DNA from: Burkholderiales bacterium PBB6
GTDB taxonomy: Bacteria > Pseudomonadota > Gammaproteobacteria > Burkholderiales > Burkholderiaceae_C
Direction: 5' to 3'
Assembly (NCBI GenBank): GCA_002255925.1
Contig: NKIH01000001.1
Coordinates: 682,001-746,000 of the forward strand
Length of the DNA stretch: 64,000 nt
Shown here: positions 27,455 through 36,795 of the stretch, piece after piece
Numbering within the stretch: the first letter of the stretch is position 1
Layout: every line of letters begins with the position of its first letter
Notes under the pieces: generated by a model
What the model was told of the DNA's origin: nothing
Database searches by the model: none
What the model saw: only the letters and a program-made list of their open reading frames with translations
Made by a program: the position numbers and the translations under genes

Positions 27455-28447
27455 TCAATCCGCGTGGGCCGCGCTGTCGCTGTCTTCCACGTCGCCGATG
27501 GCCTGCCGGGTGGCCGCGGCCTGGGCCAGCACCCAGCGGTTGAAGGCCTGCACTTCTGGGCGGGCGTCGTCGCTGCCACCGGCCAGCGGCACGAGCCAGT
27601 AGCACCACGGCGACCAACGCCGGCCTTCCGGGCCGAAGGGCTCGACCAGGTCGCCCCGCTCCAGCACGTCATGCACCATGGCCAGCCGCGCCAGGGCCAC
27701 GCCTTGGCCAGCCAGGGCGGCCTGCATCTGCTGGTGGGTGTAGTTCATCGTGATCCAGCGGCGCGGCGCCATGCCCGCCATCTGCTGGGCGCTCAGCCAG
27801 GCCGGCCAGCCCAGCTCATCGGCATGCTGGCTGTCGTCGTCCATCTCCAGCAGGGTGTGCAGCGCCAGGTCGGCCGGCTGGCGCAGCGGCGGTGCCTCAC
27901 CCCGGGCGATGGCATCGGCCAGGCGGGTGCCGATGACAGGGGTCAGCACCTCGCCGAACAGGCGCTGCGCATGGGCCGGGGCGGTGGCCGGGCGGCAGTG
28001 GCGCAGGGCCACATCCAGCTCGATGTCGTCGAGTTCAGCGAAGCGGTCGGAGGCGGCGATGCGGATGTCGGCATCCGCATGGGTGCGCTCGAACAGCGGC
28101 AGCCGCGGCATCAGCCAGAGCGAGGCGAACGACGGGAAGGTGGTCACGCTGACCATCGCGCGGCTGCGCGTCATGCGGATCTGGCGCACGGTGGCGTCGA
28201 TGCGGGCCAGCGCCGGCTCCACCGTGCGTTGCAGCACGCGACCGGCGGCGGTCAGCTCGACCTTGCGTGTGGCGCGGTGGAACAGCGGCGCGCCCAGCTC
28301 TTCCTCCAGCCCCTTGATCTGGCGGCTGATGGCGGGCTGGGTCAGGTGCAGCTCATCGGCGGCGCCACTGAAACTCAGGCGGCGCGAGACGGCTTCGAAC
28401 GCCCGCAGGGCGTCCAGTGAAAGCGGGCGGCGGGGCAGGCGATTCAT
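27455..28447 (-). CDS. LysR-family transcriptional regulator (GcvA-like)
   Basis: 330 residues. The N-terminal winged helix is typical: LDALRAFEAVSRRLSFSGAADELHLTQPAISRQIKGLEEE, of which SFSGAADELH-LTQPAISRQI is the recognition region (residues about 25-50). The effector domain (about 100-310) is of the GcvA-like kind. It is divergent from the DUF2917 gene, with a 102-base gap that holds a TCATTC-GTCA-GAGTGA repeat that may be its operator. Effector and targets are unknown; the DUF2917 gene and perhaps itself are the likeliest targets. Confidence 0.92.
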   Translation of the reverse strand: MNRLPRRPLSLDALRAFEAVSRRLSFSGAADELHLTQPAISRQIKGLEEELGAPLFHRATRKVELTAAGRVLQRTVEPALARIDATVRQIRMTRSRAMVSVTTFPSFASLWLMPRLPLFERTHADADIRIAASDRFAELDDIELDVALRHCRPATAPAHAQRLFGEVLTPVIGTRLADAIARGEAPPLRQPADLALHTLLEMDDDSQHADELGWPAWLSAQQMAGMAPRRWITMNYTHQQMQAALAGQGVALARLAMVHDVLERGDLVEPFGPEGRRWSPWCYWLVPLAGGSDDARPEVQAFNRWVLAQAAATRQAIGDVEDSDSAAHAD

Positions 28448-28478
28448 GCGTGAAGCTTATCAATCCGCCTCGCCGTTT

Positions 28479-28494
28479 TCATTCGTCAGAGTGA
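28479..28494. promoter_or_regulatory. Candidate LysR-type operator
   Basis: The imperfect inverted repeat TCATTC-GTCA-GAGTGA (5 of 6 positions pair) lies between the divergent LysR and DUF2917 genes, 31 bases from the LysR start. Its size and location fit a LysR-family binding site. No footprint evidence. Confidence 0.35.
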
Positions 28495-28549
28495 GGATAT
28501 TTCTTCATCATTCGCTCCATGCATGGGATGGACCTGTGGGGAGCAAGGC

Positions 28550-28954
28550 ATGGAACACGATCTCGATCACGTCCGCCGCTGGACGGCACCGTCCGACGGC
28601 TGGCTGGTGGGTTGCCGCGGTGCGTCGTGGGTGACGCGCGATGGTGAGCTCGACGACCACCAGCTGACGCCCGGCCACACCCTGGTGGTGAGCGCCGGCA
28701 CGCGGCTGACGATGGGCCCCTGGGAGGGCGCTGAGGCGAGCCGGCTGGTGTGGGTGGCTGCACCGGCCGCCCGTTGCGCCACCGGCCCCTGGGCCACGGC
28801 ACGCCACACCGGCTTGAATCTGGTGGCTGCGGCTGCGCGTTTGGGCGCTCAGGCCTTGGCGGCCTTGGCCCGCAAGGCCGACGACATGGCCAGCCGCGCC
28901 CAGGGCAGCATCTGCTCGGGCGATTCCATGGCCTCTTCCGGCGCGTTGAAGTAA
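28550..28954 (+). CDS. DUF2917-like protein
   Basis: 134 residues from the ATG after GGGGAGCAAGG. The middle, GWLVGCRGASWVTRDGELDDHQLTPGHTL in parts, has the short cupin-like beta pattern of DUF2917 (Trp-Val-Thr then Asp, Leu, Pro-Gly). This domain is often found beside LysR-type regulators in Burkholderiales, as here. The last 35 residues or so overlap the TfoX-like gene on the other strand by 106 bases. The tail is Ala/Arg/Ser-rich and may be a read-on past the normal domain end. Function unknown. Confidence 0.72.
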   Translation: MEHDLDHVRRWTAPSDGWLVGCRGASWVTRDGELDDHQLTPGHTLVVSAGTRLTMGPWEGAEASRLVWVAAPAARCATGPWATARHTGLNLVAAAARLGAQALAALARKADDMASRAQGSICSGDSMASSGALK

Positions 28955-29187
28955 CTCATCACGCCCTGTTGGCCGCCCGCCTTGGCATAGACAAAGGGCT
29001 GGCAGCCCGCGGCCACGAACTGGCCACGCGTGGTGTCGTCCACCTTCAGGTAGAGCGTGCCGCCGGCGATCAGGGCCACGAAGACCTCGTCGACATACAG
29101 GCCGTGCCCGCCGAACATGCGGCGGCTGCGCACCGGCCCCAGCGCCCCCAGCAACTCCCTCGACCAGCTCAGCAGCGATTCGCTCAT
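28849..29187 (-). CDS. TfoX N-terminal-domain protein
   Basis: 112 residues matching the TfoX/Sxy N-terminal domain: MFGGHGLYVDEVFVALI near residue 24, LYLKVDD near 45, and a PEEAMESPEQMLPWARLA helix near the end. The separate C-terminal TfoX domain is absent, as in many short family members. TfoX/Sxy regulates competence in gammaproteobacteria; no such role can be assumed here. The 3' end overlaps the DUF2917 gene tail to tail. Confidence 0.88.
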   Translation of the reverse strand: MSESLLSWSRELLGALGPVRSRRMFGGHGLYVDEVFVALIAGGTLYLKVDDTTRGQFVAAGCQPFVYAKAGGQQGVMSYFNAPEEAMESPEQMLPWARLAMSSALRAKAAKA

Positions 29188-29235
29188 GCCGGCACTCTAA
29201 CGGCGGTGGGCGCCGGCATGTATTGAGGCGCAGGC

Positions 29236-29269
29236 GAAAAAAAGGGCGCCTTCCATGCGGAAGGCGCCC
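29236..29269 (-). terminator. Intrinsic terminator of the porin gene
   Basis: An 11-bp perfect stem GGGCGCCTTCC/GGAAGGCGCCC with a 4-base loop is followed on the minus strand by a run of seven T residues. It lies 118 bases past the porin stop. It is one of the clearest intrinsic terminators in the window. Confidence 0.87.
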
Positions 29270-29386
29270 AACGCTCTCGTGTGCCGGCATGTGATGTCAC
29301 GCGTCCCCACGCGCGACCACACCGTCAGACGATGATCCCGACCCGCCGAGTTGCAGACAGCGGGCCGGGCTTTCCCGGCAGGGAAA

Positions 29387-30355
29387 TCAGAAGTTGTGCT
29401 TCAGGCCCAGGTCGTAGCCGACCTTCTTGGTGCCGGCAACACGCTGGGTGCCGCCAAATTCCAGCACGTCGGCGTACACGGTGGTGCGCTTCGACAGGAA
29501 GTACTGATAGCCGACAGCAGCTTGCTTGACCAGGGTGGCATCAACCGCCGTGGCCTTGTTCTTCAGTTCGCCGTAGCTGCCACGGAAGGCGCCATTGCCC
29601 ACCGGTGCCACTGCGCTCACCAGGAACGACTGGATCTTCTGGTCAGCGGCGTTCTTGCCGTCACCGAAGAAAGCGCCGACCTTGGCGATGCCGAAGTCGT
29701 ACGAACCGTTCACGGTGGCCCAACGGTCCTTCGTGTTCGACGGGTTCTCGAAGCCCACGCCCACGCTCAGCGGGCCGGTGGTGTAAGAGCCACCCAGGCT
29801 GTACGGACGCTTGGCGCCCGAACCTGCGTTGGCGTCGGTTTCAGCGATCTGTGCGCCGAAAGCCAGGCCGTTGGCGGCGTAGCTGTAGGTCACCGAGTTG
29901 CTGTAACGCGTCGAGATGTCGGCGATGGCAGCCTTGCCTTGCACGATCAGGGCGTTCGAAGCAACGGTGTCGGTGCCGAACGGGTCAGCCACGTTCTGGC
30001 TGTAGGTGTAAGCCGGGTTTTCTTCGCGGCCCAGCACGACACGGCCGTAGGCGCTTTGCAGGCCGACGATGGCCTTGCCGTCCCAGAAGCGGGTAGCTGC
30101 GGTCTGGGTGCCTTCATCGGCGTTGAAGCGGTGTTCGATCTGGAACACGGCTTGCAGACCGCCACCCAGGTCTTCCACACCGCGGAAGCCCAGACGGCTG
30201 CCGGAGCCGTTGCGCACTTCCTTGTTGGCAACCTTGTTGGCTTGCTGAGCGACCGACAGGTCGACGCGGCCATACACGGTCACCGAAGATTGAGCCATCG
30301 CGGCGGAACCCAGCGAAGCCAGGGCCAGGGAGAGGGGAACGAGACGGAAGTTCAT
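29387..30355 (-). CDS. Outer-membrane porin (Gram-negative trimeric type)
   Basis: 322 residues with a signal peptide cleaved after AMA near residue 21. The mature protein opens SSVTVYGRVDLSV, the Burkholderiales porin start, continues with GSRLGFRGVEDLGGGLQAVFQIE, and ends in phenylalanine (LKHNF) as needed for outer-membrane insertion. Predicted 16-stranded barrel for general diffusion. A strong AAAGGA Shine-Dalgarno sequence precedes the ATG and a strong terminator follows, consistent with high, monocistronic expression. Substrate preference cannot be told. Confidence 0.95.
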   Translation of the reverse strand: MNFRLVPLSLALASLGSAAMAQSSVTVYGRVDLSVAQQANKVANKEVRNGSGSRLGFRGVEDLGGGLQAVFQIEHRFNADEGTQTAATRFWDGKAIVGLQSAYGRVVLGREENPAYTYSQNVADPFGTDTVASNALIVQGKAAIADISTRYSNSVTYSYAANGLAFGAQIAETDANAGSGAKRPYSLGGSYTTGPLSVGVGFENPSNTKDRWATVNGSYDFGIAKVGAFFGDGKNAADQKIQSFLVSAVAPVGNGAFRGSYGELKNKATAVDATLVKQAAVGYQYFLSKRTTVYADVLEFGGTQRVAGTKKVGYDLGLKHNF

Positions 30356-30629
30356 GTGAAGTCCTTTTTATCTGTCAGATGCAGCAGTTGTCCGAAGGGA
30401 GTTCTGCACACGGAGAAGACTGTAGGCTCGGGTTTACCCCAGATAAATTCATGACTCAGCAATTCACTGTTCCATTTTTGGCAACGCTGTAATTTTCTTT
30501 GGCTAAAAATGCGTGTTAGCTGTAAATGATTCTGCAGAAACTTGGCCTCTGATTCCCTTGGTAGCTCGGGCGTAGAGGCTCAACGCCCGCACAATCAACG
30601 GCTGTTGCAAGTTGTCAGGAACTGAGCCC
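30356..30629 (-). promoter_or_regulatory. AT-rich porin upstream region
   Basis: A 274-base gap between the divergent porin and fau genes. The part from about 30430 to 30540 is markedly richer in A/T than the surroundings, as expected for a regulated porin promoter. I could not fix -35/-10 elements. On the fau side a CGGGCGT/ACGCCCG hairpin (30567-30589, 9-base loop) is present, without a T-run. Confidence 0.35.
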
Positions 30630-31229
30630 ATGACCCTGCCGTTCAAGCTGAATCTCGAACCCTCTCGCGACAAAAGTGTGTTGCGCAAGCAACTGCAGGC
30701 GGAACGCCTGAGCTTGCTGGATCGCCACCAGCGCGCCGCGCACCTGCAGGAAGTGCTGATGGTGTGGCTCATCAGCCGCCCGGAAAAGACGATTGGCGCC
30801 TACTGGCCCATCAAGGGCGAGTTCGACGCGCTGCCCGCGCTGTACCGCTGGGCCGAAGGCCATGAAGACCGCCGCATCGGCCTGCCGGTGATGAACCGCG
30901 AGACCAAGCAGCTGACCTTCCATGTCTGGTACCCTGGTTGCCCGATGGAAGAAGACGCCTACGGCATCCCGAAGCCGAAAGACACCGAGGCCTTTCACCC
31001 GGAACTGCTGCTGGTGCCTTGCGTGGGCTTTGGCCCGGGCGGCGTGCGCCTGGGCTACGGCGGCGGCTTCTATGACCGCACGCTGGCGGCGCTGGACCCG
31101 CTGCCAGCCACCGCCGGGCTGGCCTACTCCCACGGCTACGTGCCCTGGCTGGAAGGCGAGCCGCATGACGTACCACTTGACGCCTTGCTGACGGAAGAAG
31201 GCGTGTCCTGGCAGCGCGGCGCGCTCTGA
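30630..31229 (+). CDS. fau: 5-formyltetrahydrofolate cyclo-ligase
   Basis: Converts 5-formyl-THF to 5,10-methenyl-THF with ATP, returning a storage folate to one-carbon metabolism. 199 residues from the ATG after AGGA. The basic N-terminal segment DKSVLRKQLQAERLSL and the C-terminal FGPGGVRLGYGGGFYDR signature (near residue 140) are diagnostic. A TTG 18 bases upstream is an alternative start. Upstream is the porin, divergent. The folate theme continues with metF 0.9 kb downstream, on the other strand. Confidence 0.95.
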   Translation: MTLPFKLNLEPSRDKSVLRKQLQAERLSLLDRHQRAAHLQEVLMVWLISRPEKTIGAYWPIKGEFDALPALYRWAEGHEDRRIGLPVMNRETKQLTFHVWYPGCPMEEDAYGIPKPKDTEAFHPELLLVPCVGFGPGGVRLGYGGGFYDRTLAALDPLPATAGLAYSHGYVPWLEGEPHDVPLDALLTEEGVSWQRGAL

Positions 31230-31242
31230 GCGACCATGAAGA

Positions 31243-31264
31243 AGGGCGGCCCGTGGACCGCCCT
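31243..31264. terminator. Hairpin between fau and ompW
   Basis: A 7-bp stem AGGGCGG/CCGCCCT with an 8-base loop lies 14 bases past the fau stop and 47 bases past the ompW stop. It could serve either gene. No long T-run on either side. Confidence 0.38.
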
Positions 31265-31310
31265 GCAAAATGGCAGCCCGCAGGCCGCCCTTGGCTGAAT
31301 CAGGCCACGC

Positions 31311-31955
31311 TCAGAAGCGCTTGCCGAAGCCCACGCTGACCAGCAGCGGATCGACCTTGAACGTGCCGATCTTGGTTTCGTTCGACAGCACGTCGGTCTT
31401 GATCTGGACCTTCTTGACGTCGAAGTTCAGCAGCCAGCCGCCACCCACCGGCACGTCCACGCCGACCTGTGCGGCCAGGCCGTAGCTGTTGCGCTTGAGG
31501 TTCAGGTTCAGCGCCGAGACGCCCGATTCCCACTGGACATCAGAGATGTTGGTGTAGTTCACGCCCACACCCACGTACGGGCGGAAGCCCTCCAGGCCGG
31601 TGAAGTGGTACTGCGCCGTCAGGGTCGGGGGCAGGTGCTTGAAGCTGCCGATCTTGCCGCCGCCAACCGACAGGGTCTGCTTCTGCGGGTAGGTCAGGAT
31701 CAGCTCGGCCGCGATGTTCGGCGTGAAGAAGTAGCTGATGTCCAGCTCAGGGATCCACTTGTCGTTGATCGATGCCTCGACCGGCGAGCCCACCACGGAG
31801 GTCAGCGTGGTCTTCAGGTCAGCGCTGTTGGTGTTGGCCGACTGCAGATGCGCGGCGCGGCCACGAACCAGCCAGTTGCCCGTGTCCTGGGCGGCGGCGA
31901 TCTGGGGCAGGGTGGCGGCGGCGATGGCGGCCAGGGCGATCAGTTGCTTGCGCAT
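31311..31955 (-). CDS. ompW: OmpW-family outer-membrane protein
   Basis: 214 residues. The signal peptide is cleaved near AAAQD (residue 22). The mature protein opens GNWLVRGRAAHL, has an ELDISYFFTPNIAAELILTYP strand pair and YVGVGVNYT, and ends GFGKRF with terminal phenylalanine. This is the OmpW eight-stranded barrel pattern, thought to form a channel for small hydrophobic compounds. A full AGAAGGAG Shine-Dalgarno sequence precedes the ATG. Monocistronic by layout. Confidence 0.93.
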   Translation of the reverse strand: MRKQLIALAAIAAATLPQIAAAQDTGNWLVRGRAAHLQSANTNSADLKTTLTSVVGSPVEASINDKWIPELDISYFFTPNIAAELILTYPQKQTLSVGGGKIGSFKHLPPTLTAQYHFTGLEGFRPYVGVGVNYTNISDVQWESGVSALNLNLKRNSYGLAAQVGVDVPVGGGWLLNFDVKKVQIKTDVLSNETKIGTFKVDPLLVSVGFGKRF

Positions 31956-32100
31956 GGAAAACTCCTTCTAGGTTGCAATGAATTCGGGACCTTGGGGTCT
32001 GAATGCATTGCACCGCGGAGGGCGCATCGTCAATTTGTGTGGGCGCAAGCGGGCCCGGGTTCAGGGTTGCCAGTAAGGGCAGCCTTGATGTGCGTCAGAG

Positions 32101-32131
32101 GTGGTGCGCGGCGCTGATGCGCGCGCACCAC
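32101..32131 (-). terminator. Hairpin after metF
   Basis: A perfect 10-bp stem GTGGTGCGCG/CGCGCACCAC with an 11-base loop lies 18 bases beyond the metF stop, at the end of the ahcY-tlyA-metF operon. No T-run follows on the minus strand. Confidence 0.5.
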
Positions 32132-32149
32132 ATCGACGGCTGCTGCCGG

Positions 32150-32989
32150 TCAGCCGTTCAGGCGGCGGCAGATTTCGAGCACCGTGGCGCTCTGGTTCAT
32201 CGAGTAGAAGTGCAGGCCCGGCACGCCGGCGGTGCGCAGCTGGTCGCACAGGTCGGTCACCACATCCAGGCCAAATGCCTTGATGCTGGCGCTGTCGTCG
32301 CCAAAGCTCTGCAGGCGCAGGCGGATCCAGCGCGGCATGTCGGCGCCGCAGCTGTCGGCGAAGCGCAGGATGCCGCTGGCATTGGTGATCGGCATGATGC
32401 CGGGCACCACCGGGATGTCCGCGCCCAGCGCGTAGGCGTCATCCACGAAGCGGAAGTACGCGTCCGAGTTGAAGAAGAACTGGGTGATCGCCGAGTCAGC
32501 GCCCGCCTTCACCTTGGTGGCATAGGCCTGCAGGTCCGCCTGGGGCGAGCGCGCCTGCGGATGCATCTCCGGGTAGGCCGCCACTTCAATGTGGAAGTGG
32601 TCGCCAGTCTCGGCGCGGATGAAGGCCACGAGGTCGCTCGCGTAGCGGAACTCGCCGAAGCCGCCGTAGCCGCTGGGCAGATCGCCGCGCAGCGCCACGA
32701 TGCGCTTCACGCCGATGGCCTTGAACTGGGCCAGCCGCTCACGGATGGTGGCAGCATCAGCGCCGATGCAGCTGAAGTGCGGCGCGCCGGCATGGCCTTC
32801 GCTCAGGATGGACTGCACGGTCTGCAGCGTGCCGTCCTGCGTCGAGCCACCCGCACCGTAGGTCACCGAGCAGAACGCCGGCTTCAGCGCGTACAGCTCG
32901 CTGCGCACGGCGGCGAGCTTGGTCACGCCTTCAGGCGTCTTCGGGGGGAAGAACTCCAGGCTCAGCTGGAAGTCGTCGGAAACACTCAT
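32150..32989 (-). CDS. metF: 5,10-methylenetetrahydrofolate reductase
   Basis: A flavoprotein that reduces methylene-THF to 5-methyl-THF, the methyl donor for methionine synthase. 279 residues, the bacterial single-domain length. LEFFPPKTPEG near residue 11 carries the catalytic glutamate; the SVTYGAGGSTQDGT flavin/NADH segment is near 38, and ALRGDLPSG near 98. Last gene of the operon under the SAH riboswitch, 11 bases after tlyA, so its expression should rise with SAH. Confidence 0.96.
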   Translation of the reverse strand: MSVSDDFQLSLEFFPPKTPEGVTKLAAVRSELYALKPAFCSVTYGAGGSTQDGTLQTVQSILSEGHAGAPHFSCIGADAATIRERLAQFKAIGVKRIVALRGDLPSGYGGFGEFRYASDLVAFIRAETGDHFHIEVAAYPEMHPQARSPQADLQAYATKVKAGADSAITQFFFNSDAYFRFVDDAYALGADIPVVPGIMPITNASGILRFADSCGADMPRWIRLRLQSFGDDSASIKAFGLDVVTDLCDQLRTAGVPGLHFYSMNQSATVLEICRRLNG

Positions 32990-33000
32990 GGGGAGTCTCT

Positions 33001-33773
33001 TCAGGGCGCAACCGGGGCCGGAGCCCGCTGCGCCAGTATGAAAAATTCGCGGTTGCCGTCACCACCCGTCACCGGGCTGTCGCGCCAGTTCAGCACGGTC
33101 AGGCCGCAAGCCACGCAGGTCTCACGCAGGCGTGTCTCCACCCGCGCAAAGGCGCTGGTGTGCTTCACCAAGCCGCCCTTGCCGATGTCGGCGGGCTGCA
33201 GCTCGAACTGCGGCTTGACCAGCATCAGCACATGGCCGCCCGGGGCCAGCAGCGGCGCCAGCGCCGGCAGCACCAGGCTGAGCGAGATGAACGACAAGTC
33301 GCCGGTGATCAGGTCGAAGCCCGGGGCCTGCCAGGCGTCGCCCAGCACCTCGGGGCTGAGGCTGCGGGCATTGACGCCTTCCAGCGCCACCACCCGCGGG
33401 TCGGCGGCCAGCCGCGGATGCAGCTGGCCGTGGCCCACGTCCACGCCCACCACCTGGCGGCAGCCGGCGGACAGCAGCACATCGGTGAAGCCACCGGTGC
33501 TCTGTCCGACGTCCAGCGCCAAGCCGCCCTGCAAGGCCAGACCGGCGTCGCGCAGCACACCTTCCAGCTTCAGGCCGCCGCGCGAGGCCCAGCGCAACTC
33601 GGCGTCGTCCACCAGTTCGAACTGGCAGCCTTCCGGCAAGTCTTCACCGGCCTTGCGCGGCACGGTCCAGCCTTTCGGGCCGAGCCAGCGCACGCCGCCG
33701 TGCTCAATCAGTCGCTGGGCGGCCGAACGCGAGGGCGCGAGGCCCTGCTGGACAAGAAGCTGGTCCGCGCGCA

Positions 33774-33774
<1 letters not shown>
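33001..33774 (-). CDS. tlyA: TlyA-family rRNA 2'-O-methyltransferase
   Basis: 257 residues from the ATG that shares one base with the ahcY stop (TGATG). The N-terminal S4 RNA-binding domain opens MRADQLLVQQGLAPSR (1-60). The methyltransferase domain has ASRGGLKLEG, the SAM loop LDVGQSTGGFTDVLL near residue 85 and VKPQFELQPADIGKGG near 185. Mycobacterial TlyA makes 2'-O-methylcytidines in 16S and 23S rRNA; the target in Betaproteobacteria is not settled. As a SAM consumer that yields SAH, it fits an SAH-controlled operon. Confidence 0.92.
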
Positions 33775-35216
<1,442 letters not shown>

Positions 35217-35288
35217 CAATGTTCTCCGGAGGTCGGACAAAAAGCCCGCGGCGATTGATGACGTGCTGAGTGGCCCTCTCGGGCACGG

Positions 35289-35318
35289 CTCACCCACGAC
35301 ACCAATGGTGCGGGTGAG
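35289..35318 (-). promoter_or_regulatory. Expression-platform hairpin of the SAH riboswitch
   Basis: The 3' strand of the riboswitch P1 stem (CTCACCC, 35318-35312) can instead pair with GGGTGAG (35295-35289), with a smaller CACC-ATT-GGTG hairpin inside. The two pairings exclude each other, the layout expected of a switch. CGGGC followed by five T residues lies further on (35248-35239). Confidence 0.65.
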
Positions 35319-35410
35319 CGCGGTTGCAATTGAATGGTCCGAGCCTGGGGCCTGCGCAACTCGACACAAAACGGTGTCGGCGCCAGTCCTTGCAACGCTC
35401 CTCGGATCAG
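35311..35410 (-). promoter_or_regulatory. S-adenosylhomocysteine (SAH) riboswitch
   Basis: The minus strand carries the conserved SAH aptamer pattern in order: TCCGAGGAGCGTTGCAA (35406 on), a variable CGACAC...GTGTCG hairpin, CCCCAGGCTCGGA (to 35338), and GCAACCGCGCTCACC. Pairings agree with the known fold: GAGCG with CGCTC, TTGC with GCAA, and the pseudoknot TCCGAG (35406-35401) with CTCGGA (35343-35338). A GATAAA -10-like element lies just upstream (35427-35422). The class is an ON switch in Burkholderiales and related bacteria and sits before ahcY, as here. Confidence 0.93.
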
Positions 35411-35497
35411 GAAGCCGCAAGTTTATCAGCGGGTCCGCAAGCCTGCTTGGTGCCGGTCGTGACAAAACAGGCAGGGAAGCCGGCTAGTTGGCTGGCC

Positions 35498-36685
35498 TCA
35501 GCCGGCGGCGGCGGTTCTGGCCCAGGCCGCGGCACCGCCAGAAGCGCTCGCCAGCTGGTCATCCCCGCCATGCCCCACGAGCGAGGGACGACCGACGATC
35601 AGCGGGTCGACCGGGCCGAGGGCTTTCACGTCTTTCTGCGTGTAGGGCAGACGGTGCAGCACGTAGCGCATGGCGTTGAGCCGCGCGCGCTTCTTGCAGT
35701 TCGACTTGATCACCGTCCACGGCGCATCGGGCGTGTCGGTGTGCAGGAACATGGCCTCCTTGGCGCGGGTGTAGTCGTCCCACTTGTCGAGGCTGGCCAT
35801 GTCGATCGGGCTGAGCTTCCACTGCTTGAGCGGATGCAGCTTGCGCTCCTTGAAGCGGCGGCGTTGCTCTTCCTGGCTCACCGAGAACCAGAACTTGAAG
35901 AGGTGGATGCCCGAGCGCGCGAGGTGTCGCTCGAACTCGGGCGCCTCGCGCATGAACTGCTCCACCTCCGCGTCCGAGCAGAAGCCCATGACGCGCTCGA
36001 CGCCGGCGCGGTTGTACCAGCTGCGATCAAACAGCACGATCTCTCCGCGTGTCGGCAGGTGCGCGATGTAGCGCTGGAAGTACCACTGGCCGCGCTCCAC
36101 CTCGCTTGGCTTTTCCAGCGCCACCACGCGGGCGCCGCGCGGGTTCAGGTGCTCCATGAAGCGCTTGATGGTGCCGCCCTTGCCGGCCGCGTCCCGCCCC
36201 TCGAACAGGATGACGACCCGCTGGCCGGTGTCCTTCACCCAGGCCTGCAGCTTGAGCAGTTCCACCTGCAACTGGTACTTCTGTTGCTCATAGCGCTTGC
36301 GCGACAACAGGTTGCGGTAGGGGTAGGCGCCCTCGCGCCAACCCGGGGCCAGCTCCAGGTCGGGGTCGATGCCGGTGGGTTTGGCCGCAGGGTGGGCCAG
36401 CGCCTGGCGCAGCGCCTTCACGTCATCGGGCGATGCGCCCTGCAGCAGCGCCTGCACCTGGCTCAGCCATTCAGCGTCGTCCGGCGAATGCGGTTGATTC
36501 AGCAGCCCGGTCATCACTTCTGCCTGCACGCTGCGGGCGCGCTCGGTGGCGTTTTTCACCACCACGGCGCGGCGGCCGCTGGCGCTGCGGGCGCCCGACA
36601 CATCGCCCTCCACCACCAGTCGCGGGAGCGCGGCGGGGTCGGCGTGGGGGCGTTTGGCGGTGGCTTTGGGGTTGGGCGAGGGCAT
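35498..36685 (-). CDS. ppk2: Polyphosphate kinase 2
   Basis: 395 residues: a variable N-terminal part (1-120) and a P-loop kinase domain. The Walker A FEGRDAAGKGG is at about 161-171, and the lid/Walker B FDRSWYNRAGVERVMGF begins near 219 and carries the Asp-Arg pair. RFKERKLHPLKQWKLSPID is typical of the one-domain class that phosphorylates nucleoside diphosphates with polyphosphate. Direction in the cell (making or using polyphosphate) is not shown. Monocistronic, separated from ahcY by the riboswitch region. Confidence 0.94.
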   Translation of the reverse strand: MPSPNPKATAKRPHADPAALPRLVVEGDVSGARSASGRRAVVVKNATERARSVQAEVMTGLLNQPHSPDDAEWLSQVQALLQGASPDDVKALRQALAHPAAKPTGIDPDLELAPGWREGAYPYRNLLSRKRYEQQKYQLQVELLKLQAWVKDTGQRVVILFEGRDAAGKGGTIKRFMEHLNPRGARVVALEKPSEVERGQWYFQRYIAHLPTRGEIVLFDRSWYNRAGVERVMGFCSDAEVEQFMREAPEFERHLARSGIHLFKFWFSVSQEEQRRRFKERKLHPLKQWKLSPIDMASLDKWDDYTRAKEAMFLHTDTPDAPWTVIKSNCKKRARLNAMRYVLHRLPYTQKDVKALGPVDPLIVGRPSLVGHGGDDQLASASGGAAAWARTAAAG

Positions 36686-36795
36686 GCGTCAATCTCCGTG
36701 CTGAGGTCTGGCAGCCATCATGAAACTTTCGTGACGGTCGGCCTTGATGCCGGTCAAGCCTCGTTCGCCGCCGGGCCATGTGGGACACTTTTGCC

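Noticed and set aside
30356-30629. Possible 6S RNA gene upstream of fau
   Set aside because: 6S RNA often precedes this gene in other Proteobacteria. I saw no 6S-like closing stem with a central bubble, only a small hairpin at 30567-30589.
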